Positions 34,745 to 43,711 of a DNA stretch of 64,000 bases are shown here, in pieces. Made by a program: the position numbers and the translations under genes. Numbering within the stretch: position 1 is the first letter of the stretch; every line of letters starts with the position of its first letter. Source of the stretch: JACCYX01 sp964610045 (GTDB lineage Bacteria > Chloroflexota > Chloroflexia > Thermomicrobiales > UBA6265); NCBI GenBank assembly GCA_964610045.1, contig CAZSUN010000003.1, forward strand, positions 37,864 through 101,863, given 5' to 3'. The notes beneath the pieces are model-generated. The model was not told where the DNA came from. It saw only the letters and a list, made by a program, of their open reading frames with translations, and searched no databases.

Positions 34745-35817
34745 ATGGTGGCGCCGGTCACGCCAGTGCTCCGGTCGCGGCTATCCTGTTCCCGTTGCCC
34801 CCAGGCTGGGTTGGCCAGCGGCAATCACCCGATCCCGAGTACGGCGGAGCGTCCATTGGCAAACGGTCACCGCAGCGCGTTTACCTGGAGCCTGGTTGCC
34901 CTGAGCGTCGCCGGGCTCCTGTTGTTGACCCTGCCGACGGTGGCAATGGTGATCAGGGCGTTCGAAGCCCGCCACACCCTGAACGGTCCCCAGGCGAGAG
35001 CCGTCCTGCGGGAAGCGCTCGTGCTCAGCCTGGCCACGTCGAGCATCGCGCTGCTGGTGGTGCTGGTGGTGGGGACCCCAATCGCCTACATCCTGGCGCG
35101 CACGACATTCCCGGGCATCCGTCTCGTCGACGCCCTGATCGACCTGCCGATCATCCTGCCACCTGCGGTGGCGGGCATCGCCCTGCTGAGCGCGTTCGGC
35201 CGCCGCGGGTTGCTGGGCAGCACCTTCGACCAGCTCGGCATCGACATCGCCTTCTCGACAACCGCCGTCGTCATCGCCCAGGCGTTCGTCTCCGCGCCCT
35301 TCTACATCCGGACCGCACGGGCCGGGTTCGCCCGGGTCGACCGCGCGGTCGAAGAAGCCGCCGCCAACCTCGGCGCCAGCCCCTGGCAGGTCTTCCGGGA
35401 GGTGACCCTCCCGCTCAGCCGGGCAAGCCTGCTTGCCGGGGCGGTCCTGAGCTGGGCGCGGGCGCTGGGTGAATTCGGCGCAACCATCATGTTCGCGGGG
35501 AACCGCCAGGGGGTGACCCAGACGATGCCCCTGGCGATCTACGAGCGGTTCGGTGCCGGCGATCTCCCGACCGCGTTGTTGCTCTCCACCATCCTGCTCG
35601 GCACCTCGGTCGTCTTCCTCNNNNNNNNNNNNNNNNNNNNNNNNNNNNNNNNNNNNNNNNNNNNNNNNNNNNNNNNNNNNNNNNNNNNNNNNNNNNNNNN
35701 NNNNNNNNNNNNNNNNNNNNCCCGACCGCGTTGTTGCTCTCCACCATCCTGCTCGGCACCTCGGTCGTCTTCCTCGTCGTGGTCCGCATCGCGGGCGAAT
35801 CCACCGGGCCGCGATGA
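34745..35817 (+). CDS. ABC permease, molybdate/tungstate ModB-like (interrupted by N gap)
   Basis: An inner-membrane permease of the ModB/CysT type with six TM helices. The EAA loop is EEAAANLGASPWQVFREVTL, and GEFGATIMFAGNRQGVTQTM is typical of ModB. A 100-N gap (35621-35720) interrupts the frame, but merging its identical 55-bp flanks gives a continuous frame ending LLGTSVVFLVVVRIAGESTG then PR-stop at 35817, about 305 residues. The first 35 residues look atypical, so the real start may lie downstream. TATAGT at 34729 is 11 bases before the ATG, suggesting a leaderless or short-leader transcript. No ModA or ATPase is adjacent. Confidence 0.8.
35566..35775. other. Assembly gap (100 N) with duplicated 55-bp flanks
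   Basis: Bases 35566-35620 and 35721-35775 are identical and enclose 100 N at 35621-35720. Removing the gap and one copy restores the permease reading frame to a natural stop. Confidence 0.9.
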
Positions 35818-35928
35818 GTCATCCCAGCCCGCGAGCCCGCGACCAAGCCTCTTGCATTGCCCAGTAGAATAGGGTTAGGGATCATAGAGTTCACCGGACA
35901 CAGGGTTCCTGTTCCATGGAGCGTGTCC

Positions 35929-36621
35929 ATGAGACCATCAGTTCCTGCCAGTGGTTTCCTTCGGGTCTTCTTTTTCGTCGGCGTCATCGCGGCGATGGTC
36001 GGGTTTGCGCTCTGGGCTTTTGCAGTCGTTGCGACCGTTGTCGACTTCTTCAGCAAGTTCAAGGCCATCGCCGCCAACGACGACCCGTTTGCGGAACCGC
36101 CGATGGACTTTTCCCTCATCGTGAGCCTGGCGCCGCTGGCGATGGGGCTCATCATCGGCGGCCTCTCCCTGCTCTCGCTCTGTTCTCTCCTCGCGGCTCG
36201 CGCCGATCCACCGAATGTCCAGCACGTCACTTATGGAGACTGGATCGGGCAAAACAAGGTCTCGGTCGACGGCAACAGCCATGTCGTGCACATCGGTGAT
36301 TCCACGCGCACCAACGTCCAGATCGATGTGTCGGTAGTATCCGAGAATCTGCGCCAGTTGAGGATCGGCATTGCCGGCTTGTCAGGTCTCGATCCACAAA
36401 CGCGATTGTCCATTGGCGCCGATATTGAAGACGCACTGGCTGCAACCCAACAACAAATCGTTGATCCCAGGGCTGTCAGCAGTCCGCTGGAACGAATCAC
36501 GCAGAAGCTCAAGCACAGCGTTGGACTCCTTAAGGCAGGAGCAGAGGTCGTCGATCCGCTCATCAAGATCGGCAAGGCACTCGGTCCTGCGGGTGTTGCC
36601 CTTTTGCAAATGCTCGGGTGA
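35929..36621 (+). CDS. Unknown two-TM protein with cytosolic helical domain
   Basis: A 230-residue protein with two TM helices (about 11-38 and 61-85), then a short strand-rich part (VTYGDWIGQNKVSVDGNSHV) and a C-terminal helical region of about 100 residues ending GPAGVALLQMLG. No family recognised. The sequence is less GC-rich than its neighbours. GGAG lies 7 bases before ATG at 35929. The layout, membrane anchor plus soluble module, is seen in several bacterial signalling or conflict proteins, but that is only an analogy. It lies between the permease and the large LuxR regulator, with no overlap to either. Confidence 0.6.
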   Translation: MRPSVPASGFLRVFFFVGVIAAMVGFALWAFAVVATVVDFFSKFKAIAANDDPFAEPPMDFSLIVSLAPLAMGLIIGGLSLLSLCSLLAARADPPNVQHVTYGDWIGQNKVSVDGNSHVVHIGDSTRTNVQIDVSVVSENLRQLRIGIAGLSGLDPQTRLSIGADIEDALAATQQQIVDPRAVSSPLERITQKLKHSVGLLKAGAEVVDPLIKIGKALGPAGVALLQMLG

Positions 36622-36724
36622 CTTCCAGCGCCATTGCGTCTCTGGATTGTGATTGTTCGTCCGCATCGCAGGCGAACCCGCTTCCCGGTAATATGTGACG
36701 ATATCCAGCCTGCAGGCCATTCCC

Positions 36725-36730
36725 TATACT
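36725..36730 (+). promoter_or_regulatory. Putative -10 element (TATACT)
   Basis: CCCTATACTGGAGG lies 39 bases upstream of the regulator ATG. The CCCTATACT string is identical to that at 26440. No clear -35. Confidence 0.45.
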
Positions 36731-36768
36731 GGAGGACAGTTCAACCGGCGCCACCCACCGAGGCATCG

Positions 36769-39090
36769 ATGGTTGTTACCTCTCCAATCCGCAACATCCC
36801 GGCGATCACCACCTCGCTGGTTGGCCGCGAGGCCGATCTCTCGCGGTTGAAAGGACTCGTCCTCCGGCCAGACGTCTCGCTGGTCACCCTGCTCGGCACC
36901 GGGGGCGTCGGCAAGACCCGGCTCATCCTCCAGCTTGCCGCCGAGATCGACCAGGACATCGTGGGCGATGTCCACGTCGTGCTGCTCGCCAGCAGCACCG
37001 ATGTCGAGTCTGTCCTCCATGCCATCGCCCGTGCCCTCGGGATCGAGCAGTCCCCCACATCTTCCCTGGTCGACCATCTGGCCGACGCCATCGGCGACCA
37101 ACCCGTGCTACTGGTGCTCGACAATCTCGACCAGGTCGCGAGCCACCTCGCGTTCCTGCCGAAACTCCTTGGCCGCTGCCCCCTCCTCAAGATCGTGGCA
37201 ACCAGCCAGGTCATGCTCCGCCTCTCCGCCGAACGCGTCTTTCCGGTCGATCCCCTCCCCATCACCGGCAGCGGCGACCATCCCTCCCCAGCGGCTCAAC
37301 TGTTCATCGAACGCGCGCTCGCCTTGAACCCGGCCTTCGATCTCTCGCCCGAGAACCTCTGCGCGATCGACAGCATTTGCCGGCAGGTCGACGGCCTTCC
37401 CCTGGCAATCGAGCTGGCGGCTGCCCGCAGCCGCTACCTCTCGGCAAGCGGACTCTGCGAACGCCTCACCGAGCGATTGCGCCTGCTCACCGGCGGCCCC
37501 CTCGATGCGCCGGAGCGCCACCGCACCCTCCGCGCATTGCTCACCTGGTCGCACGACCTGCTCAGCAGCGACGAGCGCGTGCTCTTCCGGCGACTCGCTG
37601 TCTTCGAGCCGAGCGCCCCGTTCGATGCCGTCGAACCTGTCTGCAACGCGGCCGGCGACCTCGGCGTTCACGCGGAAGACGTCCTGGCATCGCTGTTCGA
37701 CCACAGTCTGGTCAAGATCACCGACACCCCTGCCACCGGCCCCCGCGTCCGCATGCTGAACACCGTCCGCGAGTTCGCACGTGAGCAACTCCAGGTCTCC
37801 GGCGAGGAGGATGCGGTACGCCACTCGCACGCCACCTGGTTCGCCAGGTACGTGAGCGGCACCCCCACCTCGACCTGGCGCACCGGGACCGCCGCGCTTG
37901 GGGTGTGGATGAGCCGCAACCTGCCGGACACCGGCAACTTCTCGCTCGCAGTCGAACACCTCTACGAGTGCGGTGACCAGCAGACCGTCCTGCGCTTGGT
38001 GACCTCGCTCGTGCCGTTCTGGCTGGAAATCGGGCAAGTGCCGGAAAGCGCGAAGTGGACGCCGAAGGTGGAGCCGTTCGCCGCGGACGCGCCGCCAGAC
38101 CTGCAGGCGATGTATTTCCGGATGGCCGCCGCGATGGCGATGAAAGACGACCGCAACGACCTGGCTGTGACCTACGCTGCCCGGGCGCTCGAGGCCGCGC
38201 AGCAGGTGGGAGACCTCCGCCTCCTCTCGAACTGCCAGAACATGCTGGGGCAGATGTACTGGCGCGCGGGCGACCCGGTCCAGGGCGAGCGCTACCAGAT
38301 GGCAGCGATCGAGACGATCCGGCGCGACCCCGACCCAATGGGCGGAGCGTTGTTCGCGGTCCAGATGGCCGAGTGGCTGGTCGGGGCGGACCAGCTGGAT
38401 CGCGCTGAATCGCTCTTGCGCGAGGCCATTCCGGTGGTTGCCGCCGAGCGCCCCGGCGCCCTGCCGATCGCCCAGGGCACGATGGCCGACCTGATGATCA
38501 GGCGCGGCAACTTCGATGAGGCAAGCGTCTGGCTCGAGCGCAGCCTCGATTACCACCTCGAGCCTCCCCACCGGCTGCCGTCGATGCTGGCGGGCAGGCT
38601 GCTCTCCGCAGGCAACCTGGCGGTTCACCACGGGCAACTGGATGTTGCCGCCGGGTTTGTCGGCAGCGCGCTCGCCATTTGCCACCGGCTCGGGCTCATC
38701 ATCGACACGGCCACCAACGACGAAATGGATCGTCTGATGGCGCCCGTGCGCGAGGCATATGGACCCGAGCGGGCCGAGGCCCTGGTCCGCGCCGGCAAGC
38801 AGCGCTCGATGAGCGACACGCTCGCTGCCGCCATCGCCGTCTGCCGGTTGCGCCAGGGAGTCCAGCCGCAGATACCGGCGGCTGCCCCCGCAGGCGACCT
38901 CACCCCGCGGGAACGCGACGTGCTGGCGCTCCTGGCGCAGGGTCTGTCCAACCTGGCCATTGCCGATGCGCTCTCGATCAGCGAGCGGACCGTGACCACC
39001 CACCTCAGCCGGCTCTACGCCAAGCTCGATGTCTCGACGCGGTCGGAAGCAATCGCGCTCGCCCTGCGTACGGACCTTGTTGCCTCGTAG
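36769..39090 (+). CDS. LuxR-family regulator with STAND-type ATPase and TPR-like repeats
   Basis: A 773-residue regulator. Residues 10-330 are an NB-ARC/STAND-like ATPase: Walker A GTGGVGKT (43-50), Walker B PVLLVLDNLD, a VATSQ sensor and LPLAIELAAARSRYL. Residues about 380-690 are helical repeats of the TPR type (for example AVTYAARALEAAQQVGDLRL). The C-terminus is a LuxR HTH: DLTPRERDVLALLAQGLSNL, then ADALSISERTVTTHLSRLY and AKLDVSTRSEAI. Such proteins bind a ligand or protein through the repeats and activate transcription on ATP exchange. Target genes unknown; a small gene follows 128 bp downstream. Confidence 0.9.
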   Translation: MVVTSPIRNIPAITTSLVGREADLSRLKGLVLRPDVSLVTLLGTGGVGKTRLILQLAAEIDQDIVGDVHVVLLASSTDVESVLHAIARALGIEQSPTSSLVDHLADAIGDQPVLLVLDNLDQVASHLAFLPKLLGRCPLLKIVATSQVMLRLSAERVFPVDPLPITGSGDHPSPAAQLFIERALALNPAFDLSPENLCAIDSICRQVDGLPLAIELAAARSRYLSASGLCERLTERLRLLTGGPLDAPERHRTLRALLTWSHDLLSSDERVLFRRLAVFEPSAPFDAVEPVCNAAGDLGVHAEDVLASLFDHSLVKITDTPATGPRVRMLNTVREFAREQLQVSGEEDAVRHSHATWFARYVSGTPTSTWRTGTAALGVWMSRNLPDTGNFSLAVEHLYECGDQQTVLRLVTSLVPFWLEIGQVPESAKWTPKVEPFAADAPPDLQAMYFRMAAAMAMKDDRNDLAVTYAARALEAAQQVGDLRLLSNCQNMLGQMYWRAGDPVQGERYQMAAIETIRRDPDPMGGALFAVQMAEWLVGADQLDRAESLLREAIPVVAAERPGALPIAQGTMADLMIRRGNFDEASVWLERSLDYHLEPPHRLPSMLAGRLLSAGNLAVHHGQLDVAAGFVGSALAICHRLGLIIDTATNDEMDRLMAPVREAYGPERAEALVRAGKQRSMSDTLAAAIAVCRLRQGVQPQIPAAAPAGDLTPRERDVLALLAQGLSNLAIADALSISERTVTTHLSRLYAKLDVSTRSEAIALALRTDLVAS

Positions 39091-39166
39091 GCCATACGTA
39101 GTGTTGCGTACGTGGGGTGAGACCGGGAATTACGAAACCCCTACGATGTGCGGACCAACCCACTCC

Positions 39167-39184
39167 GGCAAGATGAGGGTGTCA
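39167..39184 (+). promoter_or_regulatory. 18-bp motif shared with 6165-6182
   Basis: GGCAAGATGAGGGTGTCA, one base different from the copy at 6165-6182, lies 34 bases upstream of the small gene at 39219 and just downstream of the LuxR-type regulator. Could be a regulator binding site; this is inference. Confidence 0.3.
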
Positions 39185-39218
39185 ATCGATACGTCGACCA
39201 CCCAGCCGGAGGCCCACC

Positions 39219-39461
39219 ATGTCGAACTCCTTCCACCACAACCAGCCGATCTCGAACCACTTCTACACCTGGGGCACCGACGGCATCGGGACGCATCGCA
39301 TCGAGGAGCGGCGGGCGGCCGACCGTGAGCTGGCGGCGGCGCACGCGACAACCAGGCGATCCGGCATCATGACCGCGATGCGCCGCACGGTTGGCTCGTG
39401 GCTGATCGCGGCCGGCGAGCGGACGCTCAACGAGTATCCAGCTACAGCCACCGTCTCCTGA
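39219..39461 (+). CDS. Small protein, 80 residues, unknown function
   Basis: Starts MSNSFHHNQPISNHFYTWGT, rich in His and aromatic residues at the N-terminus, then a charged helical part (EERRAADRELAAAHATTRR) and a C-terminal amphipathic helix (MRRTVGSWLIAAGERTL). GGAGG lies 6 bases before ATG at 39219, a strong site. No family recognised. It directly follows the LuxR-type regulator and could be its target. Confidence 0.5.
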   Translation: MSNSFHHNQPISNHFYTWGTDGIGTHRIEERRAADRELAAAHATTRRSGIMTAMRRTVGSWLIAAGERTLNEYPATATVS

Positions 39462-39489
39462 TTCATTCAGGACCTGCGCCGAGGGGACA

Positions 39490-40371
39490 TCAGTCCGCAG
39501 ACTCTGCCAGGTTGTCTGGCTCCCCCCAGCCACCTGGCAATGCCCCTCGTGACCGTAGCGGGGTATCCACTTTCGCCAGGAGCGATCGGACCCTCCCGAT
39601 CGAATAGCTCGTCTCCATCGAGATATCACGGATCGAGTGACCCGACTCGTATCGGCGTCGCAATTCGAGCCCGATCGTTGTCGCAATGTCGTCATCGAGT
39701 CGCATGTGTATCTGGAGTTGGGGAAGCTGGATCGGGCCACCGGCGTAGCCGGCATGCACCTGCCCACGAGGCGTGACCTCCGGGTCCGATTCGTCACCCC
39801 ACGCAATCCAGCCTGGTTGCGGATGGCGCGCGAACAGTTCCAGCCATGGCCCAGGCGAGCAGGACTCGATCAGCGGGTACTGTTCGTCGGGCTTTCGTGA
39901 ATGCTCGCGCTTGCGGGTTTCGATCATGTTGACCTGCCGGCGCGCCGGTTGGAGAGTGCGCATACTGCCGCGCACACCAAAGAGCAGAAGTTCGGTCACG
40001 TTCCGAAAGTAAAATCCCACACCACGGCCATCCGGTCCGCCATCCTTCCGGCGCTTGGCCCAGACGATGTTGGAGACATAGCGAAACCCCCACGCCTCCA
40101 TCACCCTTAGCCCTTCGGGCAGCAGGGCATTGGGCACCCAGAGATAGAGGTGCGCGTTCTTCGCCACGATCGTATCAACCGGCAAGGCGCAGATATCGTC
40201 GAGGTCCATCGTGGAATACCGGTCGAGCCGCCGGTGCTCCGGCGCCACCTTGCCGGTACGGTTCGAGAAACGCCACGGAGGATCCGCCAGCACGGTGTGA
40301 AAACCGCCATCGACGGCCGGCAGAGGCGGTGGCGACTGGGATTCGCGAAGCGGTGTCGATCGGGTGGCCAT
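39490..40371 (-). CDS. MT-A70-family adenine DNA methyltransferase
   Basis: A 293-residue methyltransferase of the MT-A70 group, which makes N6-methyladenine. The catalytic motif is LADPPWRFSN (DPPW at 30-33); SAM and core motifs include AHLYLWVPNALLPEGLRVME, WGFRYVSNIVWAKRRKDG and LELFARHPQPGWIAWGDE. The last 65 residues (LELRRRYESGHSIRDISMET onward) form a helix-turn-helix-like extension. ATG at 40371 has GGGAG 5 bases upstream. It lies 72 bp downstream of a BglII/BstYI-like nuclease on the same strand, so it is probably the modification enzyme of a type II system that protects host DNA. Confidence 0.88.
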   Translation of the reverse strand: MATRSTPLRESQSPPPLPAVDGGFHTVLADPPWRFSNRTGKVAPEHRRLDRYSTMDLDDICALPVDTIVAKNAHLYLWVPNALLPEGLRVMEAWGFRYVSNIVWAKRRKDGGPDGRGVGFYFRNVTELLLFGVRGSMRTLQPARRQVNMIETRKREHSRKPDEQYPLIESCSPGPWLELFARHPQPGWIAWGDESDPEVTPRGQVHAGYAGGPIQLPQLQIHMRLDDDIATTIGLELRRRYESGHSIRDISMETSYSIGRVRSLLAKVDTPLRSRGALPGGWGEPDNLAESAD

Positions 40372-40443
40372 CGAATCTCCCGGAACAGATCTTTCCAGCA
40401 ACACTGAGTGGATCTTATCACAGGAATCGCACGTACAGGTCGA

Positions 40444-41169
40444 TTACCAGAGCATCTCCCCTGCTCGCCAGGCTGCCTCGATGAGATCGAATCCGATGAC
40501 ACGGCCCGGTTCGATCCCGACAACCAGTAACGGGCACTCGCCGCCACCACCGAGATTGATTCTCGGCACCAGCTTGTCCCAGTGGGTCGTTGAGGTCCCG
40601 TATTTCTTGCTCGCCGTCGATTTGCCGGTCTTGATGACCGGACCAATAACCCCCTGCAACTCAGGGCCACGCGTCACGATCACCCCGACGGCCAGCGCCC
40701 CTTCGCGGTGCAACGCCGCGAAGTTTATGAGGTCGCGATCGAAGAACGGATCCTTGTTGTTCCATTCCATCTCGACTGCGATGCCAGGGTAGTCGTCGCG
40801 GTCCGATCCGGGGGCGAACATATCGATCTCGTGCCCGCGCGTTGCGTGGATCATGCGTTCGTCAATCAGCTTGGCAATCGTGATAGTGCGCTTTCCCCAC
40901 CCGCGACGTTCGAGCAACCCGTCGAACCGGATCGTCTGCGTCGCTCGGCTGCCGCCACCTCGTGTTAGTTCGTCGACGTCGATCCGGAACTCATCCAGCG
41001 ACGCCAGCAGGTCACTCCACCGTTGCGGGAAGGCCTCCCGCAGGATCAGGTCCGCGTACCGGGTTACCCCGTACCGGTACCCGACCGGAAGTCCCTTGAC
41101 GTTCGGCTGGCCAACCATGCCTGCCGGATCCGGCAACCCGTCGGCGTCGATCAGGTTCGACTCATCCAT
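40444..41169 (-). CDS. Type II restriction endonuclease, BglII/BstYI-like
   Basis: A 241-residue nuclease. The core HEIDMFAPGSDRDDYPGIAV then EMEWNNKDPFFDRDL matches the PD-(D/E)xK-type active site of BglII and BstYI: Asp116, then Glu133 and Glu135. It continues with AVGVIVTRG and a C-terminal KKYGTSTTHWDKLVPRI segment. By family it should cut a palindrome with a GATC core (BglII AGATCT, BstYI RGATCY), but specificity cannot be read. It precedes the MT-A70 methylase on the same strand. GGGGGA before ATG at 41169 supports the start. The spacer to the methylase contains one AGATCT (40386-40391). Confidence 0.88.
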   Translation of the reverse strand: MDESNLIDADGLPDPAGMVGQPNVKGLPVGYRYGVTRYADLILREAFPQRWSDLLASLDEFRIDVDELTRGGGSRATQTIRFDGLLERRGWGKRTITIAKLIDERMIHATRGHEIDMFAPGSDRDDYPGIAVEMEWNNKDPFFDRDLINFAALHREGALAVGVIVTRGPELQGVIGPVIKTGKSTASKKYGTSTTHWDKLVPRINLGGGGECPLLVVGIEPGRVIGFDLIEAAWRAGEMLW

Positions 41170-41472
41170 CAACGTCCCCCTTGCCTCCTGATTGTCGCAG
41201 AGTGGAATCATCATTGCACCACAGTCGGGAACCGCTCTCGGAATTGCGAGTGGGCCGCCGTTTCGGAAGGCGCGGTGGTGGTCTCAGGCCGCTTCCTGGT
41301 GCCCGCGCCGCTCGGGATGTTCGCCCTGCAATTCCAGAGGTCCGGATTCTCCATGGAGTGCGGCATCTTCAACATCCCTCGACACGACTCGCGAGTGCTG
41401 GTGAACAATCGTATCTGTCCAGCAAACATCGACACGATGCTCACCGGCGGGTACACGCCCGACGCGACCAGC
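41170..41472. other. Intergenic region without a recognised gene
   Basis: 303 bp between the nuclease start and the end of the second MMPL gene, both on the minus strand. It should contain the restriction-modification promoter; no clear element or small control-protein gene was recognised. Confidence 0.35.
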
Positions 41473-43593
41473 CTACGGTGTGGTCCCATCCCGGTGGCTC
41501 AGCGCGCTTGGCCACCAGATGCGCTTCCCGAGATCGAGCGTGATTGCCGGCACCAGCACCGAGCGCACGATCAACGCGTCCAGCAACACCCCGAACGAGA
41601 CGAAGAACCCCACCTGGGCGAGCGCCACCAGCGGCAGGAAGCCAAGCACCGCAAACGTCGCCGCCAGCACGACACCGGCCGAGGTAATGACCCCACCGGT
41701 GACTGCCAGTCCCTTCAGCATCCCCTCGCGGGTCCCAACGAGCGGGCTTTCCTCATGGACGCGGCTCATCAGGAAGATGTTGTAATCCACACCCAGTGCG
41801 ATCAGGAACACGAACCCGAGCAACAGCACGCCCGCCTGCAACCCGTCGTAGCCGAGCAGGCGCTGGAAGATCAGCACTGTCACCCCAAGCGCGGCAAGGG
41901 TCGAAAGCAGGCTGGTCAGCAGCAACAGGAACGGCGCGAGGAGCGACCGCAGCAGGAACACGAGCACGAGGAAGACCACCAGCAGCACCAGCGGGATGAC
42001 GACCTGCTGGTCGCGCGCGTTCGCATCTTTCGTGTCGAGACTTTCGGCATCGGACCCGCCGACGACGGCATCGGCGCCGTCGACCGCGTGGACCGCGGCA
42101 CGCAGGTCACGCACGGCGGCGAACGCCTCATCGGTGCCGGGTTGCGCGTCCAGCGTGACCGAATATTGCACCAGGGTGTCGGTCTCACCGGCCGGCTGAA
42201 CCCCGGCCACGCCCTCGACCCCCTCGATCGCCGCCTGCACGGCGTCCGCCTCATCCCGGTTGGCGATCACGATCGTCGGCGCGCCCGAACCAGCCGGGAA
42301 GTGGGCGGCGATCAGTTCCGCGCCCTGGATCGCCTCCGGCTTGTCGGTGAACTGGTCTGCCTGCGTGAAGCTGACGGTGTAGCCGATCGCGCCCAGGCAG
42401 AGCACCAGCATCACGGCGGTCGTGGTGATCCAGACCCGGCGTGGACTGCGAGCCACCCGGTGCCCGATCCGGCCCCAGATGCTCCTGGCCTCATCGCTCG
42501 ACGAGCCGAATTCCGGCACGAACGGCCAGAACACCTTGCGCCCGGTCACCAGCAGCAGCGCCGGCAGCAGGGTGAGCGTCAGCAGCAGCGCCGAGAAGAT
42601 GCCGATGATCCCGGCCGGCCCCAGCGACTTGTTTGAATTCAGGTCGGCCGCCAGCAGGCAGGCGAGACCGAGCATCACTGTCCCACCGGAGGCCACGATC
42701 GCGGGGGCAGCCTGTCGCAGCGCAATCGTCATCGCTTCAGCCGGCCGCTCGTGCTGCCGGAGTTCCTCGCGATAGCGGGCGATCAGCAGCAACGCGTAAT
42801 CGGTGCCGGCCCCGAACACGAGCACGGCCATGATGCCGGCACTCTGGCCGCTGGTCGAAAAATCGAACACCCGTGCCGCACCGTACAGGATCGCGGTCGC
42901 CAGCCGGTCGGCGAAGCCAACCACCACCAGCGGGAACATCCACAGGAACGGGCTGCGGTACGTGATCAGCAGCAGCACCGCCACCACGATCGCCGCCGAC
43001 AGCAGCAGCCTGCCGTTGATGCCCTCGAACACCTTGCCCAGATCGACGGACAATCCGGCCGGACCGGTCACCTTCACCGCGAGCCCGTCCGGGGTACCGG
43101 TCGAAACGATCTCGCGAATGCGTGTGACGGCAGCGTCAACCTCTTCGTCGGTATTCGGCACGAGGACCGTCAGCAGGACAGCCTCGCCATCGTCGGACGG
43201 AACGACAGGCGTCGCCCGCCAGGCAGGGTTCGCCTCGGCGATCGCCGCCGCATCCTTCTCGATCCGGACCTGGTCGTCCGGCGTCAGTCCACCCTCCCGG
43301 GCGTAGACGATGACCGCCGGGACGACCTCGCTCTCGTCGAACTGCTCCTGCAACGCGACGACCTCGAACGATTCGGAGGAGCCCGGCAGGAACGCTTTCG
43401 TGCCGTTGAATTCCACCTCGCCGATCTTCGACGCCAGCGGTACCGCAACCGCCAGCACCGCGATCCAGCCGGCGATCACCAGCCATCGCGCCTTACCGGT
43501 TGGCAGCCGTGCCAGCCAGTCGAACACCCCGTTCGTCCTGCGTCCAGCAGACGTCCCGGTACCGGCGTCGGGCCGGGATGCCGGTTCACTCAC
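41473..43593 (-). CDS. MMPL-family RND transporter (second copy)
   Basis: A 706-residue RND exporter of the MMPL group with two repeats, each an extracytoplasmic loop and a TM block. The first block has AVLVFGAGTDYALLLIARYR and the second LIALGVDYNIFLMSRVHEES, the Asp-Tyr proton-relay motifs. It is closer to the YdfJ/MmpL-like actinobacterial type than the exporter at 6655. GTG at 43593 has AAGGAG 6 bases upstream. Substrate unknown; its neighbours give no hint. Confidence 0.92.
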   Translation of the reverse strand: MSEPASRPDAGTGTSAGRRTNGVFDWLARLPTGKARWLVIAGWIAVLAVAVPLASKIGEVEFNGTKAFLPGSSESFEVVALQEQFDESEVVPAVIVYAREGGLTPDDQVRIEKDAAAIAEANPAWRATPVVPSDDGEAVLLTVLVPNTDEEVDAAVTRIREIVSTGTPDGLAVKVTGPAGLSVDLGKVFEGINGRLLLSAAIVVAVLLLITYRSPFLWMFPLVVVGFADRLATAILYGAARVFDFSTSGQSAGIMAVLVFGAGTDYALLLIARYREELRQHERPAEAMTIALRQAAPAIVASGGTVMLGLACLLAADLNSNKSLGPAGIIGIFSALLLTLTLLPALLLVTGRKVFWPFVPEFGSSSDEARSIWGRIGHRVARSPRRVWITTTAVMLVLCLGAIGYTVSFTQADQFTDKPEAIQGAELIAAHFPAGSGAPTIVIANRDEADAVQAAIEGVEGVAGVQPAGETDTLVQYSVTLDAQPGTDEAFAAVRDLRAAVHAVDGADAVVGGSDAESLDTKDANARDQQVVIPLVLLVVFLVLVFLLRSLLAPFLLLLTSLLSTLAALGVTVLIFQRLLGYDGLQAGVLLLGFVFLIALGVDYNIFLMSRVHEESPLVGTREGMLKGLAVTGGVITSAGVVLAATFAVLGFLPLVALAQVGFFVSFGVLLDALIVRSVLVPAITLDLGKRIWWPSALSHRDGTTP

Positions 43594-43711
43594 ACGTTGC
43601 TCCTTTTACGAACTCCGGGTCAACACAGGTGGATCGACGCCGTGGGGAGAACCCGAGCGTAACCTTTGTCATTCCCTGCTTGGGGGAATCTGGTCCGGGC
43701 AATCGATCAGT

